Position numbers and translations under genes: made by a program. From assembly GCA_016867395.1 (NCBI GenBank), contig VGJS01000003.1, positions 62,001-126,000 of the forward strand: a stretch of DNA of 64,000 nucleotides, given 5' to 3'. This document shows, in pieces, positions 52,584-60,708 of this stretch; position 1 is the first letter of the stretch, and every line of letters starts with the position of its first letter. This DNA is from Candidatus Handelsmanbacteria bacterium. Its GTDB lineage: Bacteria; Latescibacterota; UBA2968; UBA8231. Below the pieces are notes generated by a model. The model was given only the letters and a program-made list of their open reading frames with translations. It ran no database searches and was not told where the DNA came from.

Positions 52584-53630
52584 CTAGAAAATCATGTTGA
52601 GGGAGAACCGGGTGTTGTCCTTTTGGGGGTTGTCGTTGTCCCCAAAGATATAGGCCGCGTCCACCTGAAACAGGTTGTACTTGAGGCCGAGGCCGGCGGT
52701 CATGAGGCTCAAATCGCCGTCGTGGTCGAGGGAGTAGCCGCCGCGCAGGGCGATAAAGGCCTGATCCTGCTGGGCCGACAGGCCGTACTTGTATTCGCCG
52801 CCCAGGTGCAGGTCCATCTCCTTGAACTCGTTGCCCAGCCCCTCGTCGGCCCAGGCTTTCACCATGTTGCCCATGAAGGAGTTGTTGGCGATCAGCGGCT
52901 TGTACAGATCAAGGGAGACCAGCACGTCGTTGTACTCGGAGTCTAGCAACTTGTAGGCCAGGCCCACCACCAGGTGCTGGGGCAGGGGGTCGGCCTGGCT
53001 GGCGTCGATGTAGGCGATCTTGGGTCCCAGGTTGCGCAGGGCGGCGCCAAAATTGAGGGCGGGGGTCAAATGCCACAGCAGGCCCAGGTCCGCGGCGAAG
53101 CTGTTGCCTACCCCCTTGCCGCGCTCGATGCCGGCCCCGATGGTGGCCAGGTTGCTGCGGATGAACTTGAGGCCAATGCCGGCTGACATGTTGTTGGCGA
53201 TCTGGGCCCCGTACGCCGCCGACACCGCCATGTCGTAGCTGCTGAAGCTGCCCTGCACATTGCCCCGCTCGTCGGTGCGGGTCTGCTCGCCCAGGTTAAG
53301 CAGGGAGAGATTGAAACCGATATTGCCCCAGCCCTCCACCGGCTGCGAATAGGCCAAAAAATTATACGACATATCGTCGGCCAGGCCGGGCAGCCACTTC
53401 ATGTGGGTCAGCCCCACCTGGTGCTTGGACTGCCCGTACAGGGCGGCGGGGTTGAAGTAGCTGGCGGTGGCGTCGTCGGCGATGGCCACGTAGGACTCGC
53501 CCATGCCGCTGGCCCGGGCCCCCGGTTCGATGAGCAGGAACAGCACCGCGGCCTGGCTCTCGGGCGTGGCAGCGGCCTGCCCGGCGAGGCCCAGGCTGGC
53601 GGCGAGCAGGAGTGCGCTGAGTTTCTTCAT
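52584..53630 (-). CDS. porV: PorV-type outer-membrane barrel protein (T9SS component)
   Basis: 348 residues from ATG 53630 (GGAGG site). Signal peptide 'MKKLSALLLAASLGLAGQAAA'. 'FLLIEPGARASGMGESYVAIADDATASYFNPAAL' is the diagnostic start of the PorV/PorQ family; the ending 'TRFSLNMIF' is a barrel C-terminus. In known T9SS, PorV shuttles cargo from the translocon to PorU at the cell surface. Here it lies between the PorU-like and M6-like genes, which supports the assignment. Confidence 0.87.
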   Translation of the reverse strand: MKKLSALLLAASLGLAGQAAATPESQAAVLFLLIEPGARASGMGESYVAIADDATASYFNPAALYGQSKHQVGLTHMKWLPGLADDMSYNFLAYSQPVEGWGNIGFNLSLLNLGEQTRTDERGNVQGSFSSYDMAVSAAYGAQIANNMSAGIGLKFIRSNLATIGAGIERGKGVGNSFAADLGLLWHLTPALNFGAALRNLGPKIAYIDASQADPLPQHLVVGLAYKLLDSEYNDVLVSLDLYKPLIANNSFMGNMVKAWADEGLGNEFKEMDLHLGGEYKYGLSAQQDQAFIALRGGYSLDHDGDLSLMTAGLGLKYNLFQVDAAYIFGDNDNPQKDNTRFSLNMIF

Positions 53631-53724
53631 GGTGCGTATTCCTCCTTGGGAATGGCAGTGGAACTGGGTGCTCAACTTCTCTCCTCTCGCACTCCTGCAA
53701 GGGCAAGGCTCCTTATTAATGGAC

Positions 53725-56700
53725 TCACTTCATTACCTGGAGGACGGCCGACTGCTGGACCGGGCCGCCCTTCGGGCGGGTCACTTCGAGCTGGTAGAGA
53801 TAACTGCCGTTGGCCAGTGCCACCGGCGGTTTCCACTCGACCTGGTTGTAGCCCAGGCGGGTGGTGCCGGCCACCTGGTCGATGAGCCGGCCGGCCAGCG
53901 AATAAACGCGGATCTCCACCTGGCTGGCCGTTTCGGCCAGGAAGTAGGTAAAGTGACCGCTATCCTGCATGGGATTGGGGTGGAAGAGCACCTCGGAGAG
54001 GGTGAACTGTCCCCCCTTCTCCACGGATACCTGGACCTCGGCGCGGGCCGAATTGTTGAAGGTGTCCCAGGCTTTCAGACGAACGGTGTGGTCTCCCGGT
54101 TCCAGCAGCGGCAATTCGTAACGGAGGGTTCCGGTGCGGTAGTCGCCCTGCTGGTTGCTGAAATAGTCGGTCAGCTTGAGCACCTGGTCGTCGAGGCGCA
54201 GCTCAATCTCGTGGCCGGTCTCGCCGGTGATATTGATGCCGCTGGGGTCGCTGAGCTGGGCCTCCAGCACCAGCAGGGGGGGCATCTGGTCGCCGCTTTT
54301 GAAGCCCGGCCAGCCCTGGAAACCCAGGCTGATCCGCGGCCCCTCCTCGTCGGCGACCACCCCCAGGGCGGTGCCGGCCATCACCATGCTGTCGGCCACC
54401 CCGAAGGCCGAGGGTTTGTCCGCGCTCCAGGCATAGGCGCTGATCCGCCCCAGGCTGGCCTGGTAGCTGATGTCCTTGGGCACCCGGAACAGGGCCTCGA
54501 AGCGGCCCAACTCCACCTTGTAGAGCCCGCGGAAAAGCGGGGCGCCCCCCGCCAAGTAGGACATCCCCTCCAAATTACTGGGCACCGCCGAGTCGAAGGC
54601 CTGCACCCAGACCTGGCCGTTGAAGTCTCCGGCGGCCCGCCCCTCGGGGTCGCGAACCTGGCCGCTGAGCCGCACCTCCTGCAGGGCGCGCAGGGTGTCG
54701 GGCGCGCTCAAGTCCACTTTGTAGCGGGGCTGGGCCAGGCGGGTGGCCGCGTCCCCCATCAGGGAGTAGCGCTGGATGTTGCGCCGCCAGGCGTCCGAGA
54801 GGATAAACACCTGTTGCTTGCCTTCCATGAGGGCCAGGCCCAGGGGCACGTGATCGCGGCCCGAGCGGAAAAGCTGGTCGAAGAAGGCCCGGGCCAGGCT
54901 CATGTTGCTCTCCTGGAAACCGATGCGCGTGGCTGAGATGAAACCGATCACCCCGCCCTCGGGCATGTTGAGCAGGATCTCGGGCATGGATTCGCGGACC
55001 GGGTCGTCGAAGACCCCCACCTGGCTGGCGGCGGTGTACATCAGAGGCAGGCGCCGGCCGTTGTCAATCGACGCCACGTCGCGCGAGACCAGGAAGATCT
55101 GCTCGTGGGCCAGCACCTCGGGGTTGCCGTGGCCGATGTAGGTCAGCACCAGAGCCCCCTTGTTGAAATGGCGGATGAACTCGTCGCGGGCCCGGGGCTT
55201 GGTGCGGCCCTCCAGCGGGTACAGCCCGATGTAGAGCTTAGTCAGGTCCAGGTCCTCGGGCAGTTGCTCCCGGACCAGCCGCTCGGCGCTGGTCAGGAAA
55301 TAGGTCTCGGGCGAGTTGGGCCGCTGCGGGTGGAGCACATCGTCGGAGACCAGCAGCACCCGCGTCTGCCAGGGCCCCACCTCGGGACGGCGGTCGTAGT
55401 TGATCAGCTTATCCACCACCGCCTCAGCCTGTGCCGCCGTCTGCACCGGCAGCCGGCCGATAGCCAAGTCCGGGTACACGTCGTTCTCGCCGCCGGCCAC
55501 CCGCACGTACCATTCGTCATAGGTGCTGTCCCCGTCCTGGTAGGGGGGGATCCAGTTGCCCGGGCTGGAGCCCGAATTGTTCTTGTAGTCGTAGCTGCCG
55601 TCCCCCATCAGGGTGACGAATACCGGGGCCGGATCCCAGTGTTCATAGGCGTAGCGCACGAAGTTGCGTATCGCCGCCGGGTCCAGCAGGCCGCCGGCGA
55701 ACTCGTCGTAGATATCCTGCACGTCGATCACCTTCACCGCAAAGGGCTTGCCAAAGCGGTCGTCCTCTGCCCGCCACTGGCCCAGGCGCCGGGCCGCGTT
55801 CAGGAACTCCCCGTGGCTGATCAATACATACTCGGCTCCCTGGCCCTCGGCCTTGAGCTGGGCCGAAGCGTCCGGCTGTATGCGGAAGGGGCGCTTCCAA
55901 CGCGAGGGAAGGGCGGCCAGATAATGCCGGGGCACCGGTCCGGGCCCGTCCTGAAACCGGACCTGGCCGCTAGCCGGGTCGTAGGCGAAATCGGTGATCT
56001 CCACCAGTCCTTCCGACACCTCAAAGAGGCGGGGCCGGCTGTCGAAACCGCCGAGGGCAAACTCGCTCAACTCAGCCAGAGGGTAGTCGAAGCTCAATTC
56101 CCCCCGCTGGGCGAGAAAAGCACGGTTGTACTCCACCTCGTACCAGTCCAGGCGGGTGGCTTCCTTGTTCAAGTGGAACACCCCCAATGTGTTCTGGCCC
56201 TCCTTAGCCCCGGCGGCCGCCTCGACCTCCAGGGTGTCGGGCGGCACGCCCTCAAAGGACAGTTGCCCCACCTCCTCCCCGTTCCACTTCACCGCAAAGG
56301 GATGCTCGCCCTCTTTGTTGCCAAAGAAAGCCAGCCGGATCCGTGCCGGCCCTGCCGCCGCCCCCTGCACCGAGACCGGGAAGTTGCGAGCATTGCCGGT
56401 GAAATCCTGCCAGTACCACTCGTACCCCGAGTTGATGCTTTCCAACTGGATGAGGATGCGCTCCTCGGCCTCCTCGTGGACCCGCGCCCGGTAGCTGGCC
56501 GGCCGAAGCGGGGCGCTCTCCAGCAAGGCCCCGCTGCGAGTGGCTGCCCGCTTGCCCGTCGCCCCGCCCACCACCAGCCAGTACGTGTTGTCGCGGGTGT
56601 ACAGATTGCGCCGGTAGAGATAGAGACCGGTGTTGCGCTGGTACTCCCAGCGCTCCACCCCCTCCCCATCGAAAAGCAGAAAATCCGCCGCGTCGAAGCG

Positions 56701-57447
56701 CCCGTCCCCCCCGTCTTCCACCACCAGGGCCTGCTCCGCCAGGATCGACTCAGCCGGCCGCAGCAACGGCAGGGACCGCCCCCCCCCATACCACAGGCTC
56801 AGCCGTCCAGGGTCCAGCCCCTCCAGGCTCATGCCCGCATCCATTAGGTCCTGCCCGGTGATTCGGTAGATCCCCCCCTCGCGCACCACCACCCGCAGGG
56901 TCTGGCTCCCGGTCTCCTGAACCCCCTTGGCCGTCCGCCGCTCCGGGAGGCGGCGCCAGCCCCTGGCCTGATCATAGTTGACTAGCAAGGATTGGTACAA
57001 CTCCTCCCCCCAGCGGTCGGACCTGGCCCGCCCAACCCCTCCATGCCGGCCCAGGTACACCACCACCTCCACCCGGTCGTACAATGCCACCCGCCCCTCC
57101 CCCAGTTGCCCCGGCCCGAAGACCACCCCCACCACCCGCTGGTCGCGCACCGCCCCCACTTCGCTGAGGCCCGCCGGGCCCTGGGCCCCCATCCATACCG
57201 GCCCCCCCGGCTCCACCGCCAACGCCCCCGCCGGCCGGGCCTCCAGCACCTCCAGCCTGGGCTCCCCCTCCAGGGGCAGCCCCACCAAGCAACTTTGCCC
57301 TTCCCCTGAACTCAGTTGGCCCTCGTCAGCCTGCCATACCAGCCGCACCTGATCCGGCTGGCTGGACACCAGCCGGACCTCGGCCCAGGCTGCGCCGACC
57401 CAAAGCAGAGCCAGCCAACTCATCACCCGCAGACAGGAGGTATACAT
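53725..57447 (-). CDS. porU: PorU-like C25 peptidase (type IX secretion sortase homolog) with Cys-to-Ser change
   Basis: 1240 residues from ATG 57447; the frame stays open further upstream but only as shadow of the DegT gene. Signal peptide 'WLALLWVGAAWA'. Long N-terminal beta-rich region, then the gingipain-like C25 domain: 'PDLAIGRLPVQTAAQAEAVV', catalytic His773 in 'LTYIGHGNPEVL', and the nucleophile region 'MYTAASQVGVFDDP' where the expected Cys is Ser808, followed by 'GGVIGFISATRIGFQ'. C-terminal Ig-like part and a T9SS-type sorting domain ('VLFHPNPMQDSGHFTYFL'). PorU trims sorting domains and attaches cargo in known systems. Confidence 0.85.
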   Translation of the reverse strand: MYTSCLRVMSWLALLWVGAAWAEVRLVSSQPDQVRLVWQADEGQLSSGEGQSCLVGLPLEGEPRLEVLEARPAGALAVEPGGPVWMGAQGPAGLSEVGAVRDQRVVGVVFGPGQLGEGRVALYDRVEVVVYLGRHGGVGRARSDRWGEELYQSLLVNYDQARGWRRLPERRTAKGVQETGSQTLRVVVREGGIYRITGQDLMDAGMSLEGLDPGRLSLWYGGGRSLPLLRPAESILAEQALVVEDGGDGRFDAADFLLFDGEGVERWEYQRNTGLYLYRRNLYTRDNTYWLVVGGATGKRAATRSGALLESAPLRPASYRARVHEEAEERILIQLESINSGYEWYWQDFTGNARNFPVSVQGAAAGPARIRLAFFGNKEGEHPFAVKWNGEEVGQLSFEGVPPDTLEVEAAAGAKEGQNTLGVFHLNKEATRLDWYEVEYNRAFLAQRGELSFDYPLAELSEFALGGFDSRPRLFEVSEGLVEITDFAYDPASGQVRFQDGPGPVPRHYLAALPSRWKRPFRIQPDASAQLKAEGQGAEYVLISHGEFLNAARRLGQWRAEDDRFGKPFAVKVIDVQDIYDEFAGGLLDPAAIRNFVRYAYEHWDPAPVFVTLMGDGSYDYKNNSGSSPGNWIPPYQDGDSTYDEWYVRVAGGENDVYPDLAIGRLPVQTAAQAEAVVDKLINYDRRPEVGPWQTRVLLVSDDVLHPQRPNSPETYFLTSAERLVREQLPEDLDLTKLYIGLYPLEGRTKPRARDEFIRHFNKGALVLTYIGHGNPEVLAHEQIFLVSRDVASIDNGRRLPLMYTAASQVGVFDDPVRESMPEILLNMPEGGVIGFISATRIGFQESNMSLARAFFDQLFRSGRDHVPLGLALMEGKQQVFILSDAWRRNIQRYSLMGDAATRLAQPRYKVDLSAPDTLRALQEVRLSGQVRDPEGRAAGDFNGQVWVQAFDSAVPSNLEGMSYLAGGAPLFRGLYKVELGRFEALFRVPKDISYQASLGRISAYAWSADKPSAFGVADSMVMAGTALGVVADEEGPRISLGFQGWPGFKSGDQMPPLLVLEAQLSDPSGINITGETGHEIELRLDDQVLKLTDYFSNQQGDYRTGTLRYELPLLEPGDHTVRLKAWDTFNNSARAEVQVSVEKGGQFTLSEVLFHPNPMQDSGHFTYFLAETASQVEIRVYSLAGRLIDQVAGTTRLGYNQVEWKPPVALANGSYLYQLEVTRPKGGPVQQSAVLQVMK

Positions 57448-57540
57448 CGGTTCGGGAAAGAGGCCCTCGTCTTCAGCGCAAGGGATATAATCTTCAATAA
57501 TTAAGGTGCGGGCTGGCCCCGGTATTGTCAAGCAGCGCCC

Positions 57541-57569
57541 TTGACTTATGCCCTGCCGAAAGCTATTTT
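57541..57569 (+). promoter_or_regulatory. sigma-70 promoter of rpmB
   Basis: -35 TTGACT (57541-57546), 17-bp spacer, -10 TATTTT (57564-57569), then an AGGAG ribosome site seven bases before ATG 57598. Confidence 0.7.
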
Positions 57570-57597
57570 CTTTGTTCTTCTGCAAAAGGAGCAGTAA

Positions 57598-57825
57598 ATG
57601 TCGCGTACATGTCAGATTACCGGTAAGCGCCGCCACGCCGCCCACAACGTGAGCCACTCGAACCGCAAGTCGCTGCGCTTTCAGCAGCCCAACCTGGTCA
57701 CCAAGCGCATCTTTGTCCCCGAGGAAAACCGCACCGTCACCATCCGGGTCTCGGCGCGCGCCCTGCGCACCCTCAACAAGAAGGGGCTCCGGCAGTTCCT
57801 CAAGGAAGAGGGCCGTTCCCTCTGA
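57598..57825 (+). CDS. rpmB: 50S ribosomal protein bL28
   Basis: 75 residues, normal size. bL28 pattern: 'CQITGKRRHAAHNVSHSNRKS', 'FQQPNLVTKRIFVPEENR', 'TIRVSARALRTLNKKGL'. One N-terminal Cys only, so the zinc-free (C-minus) form rather than the four-Cys version. Own promoter and strong ribosome site. An aminotransferase gene follows 10 bp later in the same direction. Confidence 0.96.
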   Translation: MSRTCQITGKRRHAAHNVSHSNRKSLRFQQPNLVTKRIFVPEENRTVTIRVSARALRTLNKKGLRQFLKEEGRSL

Positions 57826-57834
57826 GAAGCCGCA

Positions 57835-59058
57835 ATGGCACAGTTGGCGTTCAACGGGGGCGAGCCGATTCGGCGCGCCCCTTTTCATTTCTGGCCGGTG
57901 ATCGCCGACAACGACGAGGCCGCCCTGCTCGAAGTGCTGCGCAGCGGCCGCTGGTTCCTCGCCGACAAGGTGGCCGCCTTCGAGAAAGCCTTTGCCGCCT
58001 TTCAGGACGCCCAGTTCGGGGTGGCGGTCAGCAACGGCACCGTGGCCCTGCAGGTGGCCCTGGAAGCCATCGACCTGAAGCCGGCCGACGAGGTCATCGT
58101 CCCGGCCTATACCTTCATCGCCACCGCCAGCGCCGTGGCCCTGGTGGGGGGCATCCCCATCTTCGCCGACGTGCAGCCGGGCACCTACAACCTCTGCCCG
58201 GACTCGGCGGAGGCAGCCATCACCGAGCGCACCCGGGCCATTGTCGCCGTCCACGTGGCCGGCCGCCCCGCCGACCTGGACGCCCTGGGTGAACTGGCCC
58301 GCCGCCACCAGCTCTTTCTCATCGAGGACGCGGCTCAGGCCCACGCCGCCGCTTGGAAGGGCCGCAAGGTGGGGGCCATCGGCAACCTGGGCACCTTCAG
58401 CTTCCAGGCCAGCAAGAACCTCAGCGCCGGGGAGGGCGGTTTTGTCACATCCGACGACCGCCGCCTCGCCGAAAGGGCCTGGTCGCTGCACAACTGCGGC
58501 CGCGCCCCGCAGGGAGCTTGGTACGAACACCCCCTGGTGGGCGGCAACTACCGCCTCAGCGAGTTCCAGGCCGGCCTGCTGCTCAGCCAGTTGGCCCGCC
58601 TCGAAGCGCAGACAGCCTGCCGCACCCGCAATGCCGCATTGTTGGACGAATTGTTGGGAAAGATTGAGGGAGTATTTCCGCTGGACCCCGACCCGCGTAT
58701 CACCACCCACGCCCACCACCTGTATATCATCCGCTACCGGGCCAGCGACTTTGGCGGGGCGACCCGCGACCGCTTCGTCGCCGCCCTCCAGCGCGAGGGG
58801 ATTCCCTGTAGCGTCGGGTACAACCCTCTCTACAAGGAAGAGGCTTTTCGCACCAAGTTCCAGGACACTCCCGTCATGAGCGCCTACTTCAAAGGCAAGC
58901 CCGACTACGAGCGCGTCCGCTGCCCGCAGGTCGAGCGCATCTGCGCCGAGGAGGCGGTCTGGCTCACCCAGAACATGCTGCTGGGACCGGAGGAAGACGT
59001 GCGCGACATCGCCGCCGCCATCCGCAAGATCCGGGAACACGTCGGGGAACTCGTTTAG
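57835..59058 (+). CDS. DegT/DnrJ/EryC1/StrS family aminotransferase
   Basis: 407 residues, complete. PLP-dependent sugar aminotransferase (or related dehydratase). Family marks: 'LAFNGGEPIRRAPFHFWP', 'VSNGTVALQVALEAIDLKPADEVIVP', 'IEDAAQAHAAAW' with PLP-ring Asp, 'GTFSFQASKNLSAGEGGFV' with the Schiff-base Lys, and 'HHLYIIRYRASDFGG'. The intact relative of the internally deleted gene at 38.3 kb; similar N-terminal 'NGGxP' placement. Co-transcribed with rpmB by spacing. Confidence 0.93.
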   Translation: MAQLAFNGGEPIRRAPFHFWPVIADNDEAALLEVLRSGRWFLADKVAAFEKAFAAFQDAQFGVAVSNGTVALQVALEAIDLKPADEVIVPAYTFIATASAVALVGGIPIFADVQPGTYNLCPDSAEAAITERTRAIVAVHVAGRPADLDALGELARRHQLFLIEDAAQAHAAAWKGRKVGAIGNLGTFSFQASKNLSAGEGGFVTSDDRRLAERAWSLHNCGRAPQGAWYEHPLVGGNYRLSEFQAGLLLSQLARLEAQTACRTRNAALLDELLGKIEGVFPLDPDPRITTHAHHLYIIRYRASDFGGATRDRFVAALQREGIPCSVGYNPLYKEEAFRTKFQDTPVMSAYFKGKPDYERVRCPQVERICAEEAVWLTQNMLLGPEEDVRDIAAAIRKIREHVGELV

Positions 59059-59077
59059 CCCGGCCGGCCCTTTGGTT

Positions 59078-59398
59078 CTACCGGCTTTCGGACCCCAGGG
59101 CGATCATCTCGTCGATCTCGCGGCAGACCTGCTCGTCGCGGACCTTATCGATCATTTCCTTCAAGTACTGCGCCGAACCGCTGAGGATCAGCCGGCCGAT
59201 GGCGTGGATCTCCTCTTCATTATATACCCCCGCCTCGCGGACCAGGGCCATGTAGTGCAGCTTGGCCTCCACGTCTAGTTGGGAGATGGCCCCCAGCATG
59301 TCGAAGAGTTTGTAGGCCGAATCGCTTTCCAGACAGCACTCCACGATCTGGGCCAGGCGCTCGTGCTGGACTTCGGTCTGCTGCTCGGTTCGTTCCAC
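59078..59398 (-). CDS. small hypothetical helical protein
   Basis: 106 residues from a GTG (59398) preceded by AAAGGGG. Not recognised. It reads as a soluble helical protein with alternating hydrophobic positions ('LAQIVECCLESDSAYKLFDML', 'LHYMALVREAGVYNEEEIHAIGRLI') and a charged C-terminus. An adjacent Cys pair occurs near residue 22. Convergent with the DegT gene and divergent from the Trm112-like gene across an AT-rich 258-bp gap (59399-59656) in which I see no other gene. Confidence 0.6.
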   Translation of the reverse strand: MERTEQQTEVQHERLAQIVECCLESDSAYKLFDMLGAISQLDVEAKLHYMALVREAGVYNEEEIHAIGRLILSGSAQYLKEMIDKVRDEQVCREIDEMIALGSESR

Positions 59399-59656
59399 AG
59401 GCTGCCCCTTTCGTTGTGAAAACCGTCTTTTCGCAGACAGCTTTCCCACTCCCCGAGCAAGGACCGGGCCGCGCCAAAATCCACAGGAGGATAGCTTCTC
59501 CAATAGACTTAAAAACAAGCTTTTATTATCAATTCTCCCCTTAACCTCCCGCTCTGTTTCCCCCGCCGCTAAGGGGAAAAAAACTCCCCTGAGTGGAGAA
59601 AATCCCTCCCGGCGCCTTATCTTTATGAGTATAAAACCCGCCGAAAGGGAATCCCG

Positions 59657-59911
59657 ATGATCGACAAGGAACTGCTCGAAATCCTGGCCTGCCCTGAGAA
59701 CAAGACCCCGGTCCACCTGGCCGAACAGGCCCTGATCGACCGGATCAACACCCGCATTCAGCAGGGCCAGTTGAACAACCGGGCCGGCAAAAGAATCGAA
59801 CGGAGCATCGACGGGGGCTTGGTGCGCGAGGACGGCGCCTATCTCTACCCCATCGAGGACGAGATCCCCATTATGCTCATCGACGAGGCCATTCCCCTCA
59901 AGGATTTTTAG
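59657..59911 (+). CDS. Trm112-like (UPF0434) small protein
   Basis: 84 residues, GGGAAT ribosome site and a TATAAA box about 25 bp upstream. Trm112-family pattern 'MIDKELLEILACPENKTPVHL', internal charged insert, then 'GGLVREDGAYLYPIEDEIPIMLIDEAI'. In other organisms such proteins act as activators of RNA/protein methyltransferases; here only one of the usual paired Cys is kept ('ACPENK'), so zinc binding is doubtful. Convergent with the next gene (14-bp overlap). Confidence 0.85.
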   Translation: MIDKELLEILACPENKTPVHLAEQALIDRINTRIQQGQLNNRAGKRIERSIDGGLVREDGAYLYPIEDEIPIMLIDEAIPLKDF

Positions 59912-60443
59912 CCTCCACCTTGACCAGCACCTGGCCGCTGGCGGGGTTTTTGAGTAGCCGGATCTCCACTCCCTGTTCCCGCGCCCGCGCCCGGTATTCG
60001 TCGACCAGTTCCACGGTGGGCTGCCGCTTGAGCAACTGGGCGGCCATCAGCCGGTTGATTCCCTCCCTGGTGATCAGCCCTAGCACCTCCCCCTGGTAGT
60101 AGATCTGGTACACCTTCCTCCCGGCCTCCGGCGGGGCTGGGACCGCCCTTTCCTCCCCGGCCCCGCCCCGGGTAGGCCAGCGCACCCGGCTCAGCGCCAG
60201 GCCCGCGGCGCAGGTGGCCGCCACCACCCCCAGGCACCCTCCCACCAGCAGGCTCAGCTGGCCAAAATGGCGCAGCACGCCCATACACACCGGCATCAGG
60301 CAGAGACCTAAAAACAACAGCAGCCGCTCCCGGTCCGGGGAAGGGCCGCTTCTCTGGTTCTGGATCGCCGCGGCGATCAATAGCAGGGCACCGGCCTCAA
60401 AGGCCAGGAAGAGCGCCAGCAGCAAGGCGTCGAAGGCGCGCAT
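59898..60443 (-). CDS. hypothetical membrane protein
   Basis: 181 residues. Three hydrophobic segments ('LLALFLAFEAGALLLIAAAI', 'LLLFLGLCLMPVCMGVL', 'LSLLVGGCLGVVAATCAAGLAL') occupy residues 5-85; the C-terminal soluble part ('KVYQIYYQGEVLGLITREGINRLM', 'VEIRLLKNPASGQVLVKVEAK') is probably cytoplasmic. Not recognised as a family. MITE-like element lies just upstream. Confidence 0.6.
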   Translation of the reverse strand: MRAFDALLLALFLAFEAGALLLIAAAIQNQRSGPSPDRERLLLFLGLCLMPVCMGVLRHFGQLSLLVGGCLGVVAATCAAGLALSRVRWPTRGGAGEERAVPAPPEAGRKVYQIYYQGEVLGLITREGINRLMAAQLLKRQPTVELVDEYRARAREQGVEIRLLKNPASGQVLVKVEAKNP

Positions 60444-60502
60444 ATCCCCCAGTAGGCAAAGAGGTCCACAATATAATATCGGCCCCTCCGCCCCTGGGGG
60501 TT

Positions 60503-60702
60503 AGGGCCTGTCTGCAAAGTCGCTTTTAGGCCCAAGCCCGAGCGAAAGCAGCGCGGGCAAGGTGCCCGCAACCGAAGGTCGCCAACCCGAAGGGTTGAGC
60601 GGCAGCAGGCGTATTGACCCACAAACACGCCGCATGAGGGCAACGCCGATCCGCCCCGCCTGCAACCGGGCGACGCCAGAATGGAGTTTGCAGACAGGTC
60701 CT
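60503..60702. mobile_element. 200-bp MITE-like element with 16-bp terminal inverted repeats
   Basis: Left end AGGGCCTGTCTGCAAA (60503-60518) and right end TTTGCAGACAGGTCCT (60687-60702) are inverted repeats with one mismatch. No open frame of note inside; internal small hairpins (gcgggcaaggtgcccgc, caacccgaagggttg). Size, ends and lack of coding capacity fit a non-autonomous transposon. No clear target duplication. Unrelated in sequence to copies A-D. Confidence 0.75.
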
Positions 60703-60708
60703 TGCGGC

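Noticed and set aside
57448-59040. Upstream extension of the PorU-like frame through the DegT gene
   Set aside because: The signal peptide at ATG 57447 marks the true start; the rest is antisense to rpmB and the aminotransferase, both clearly real.
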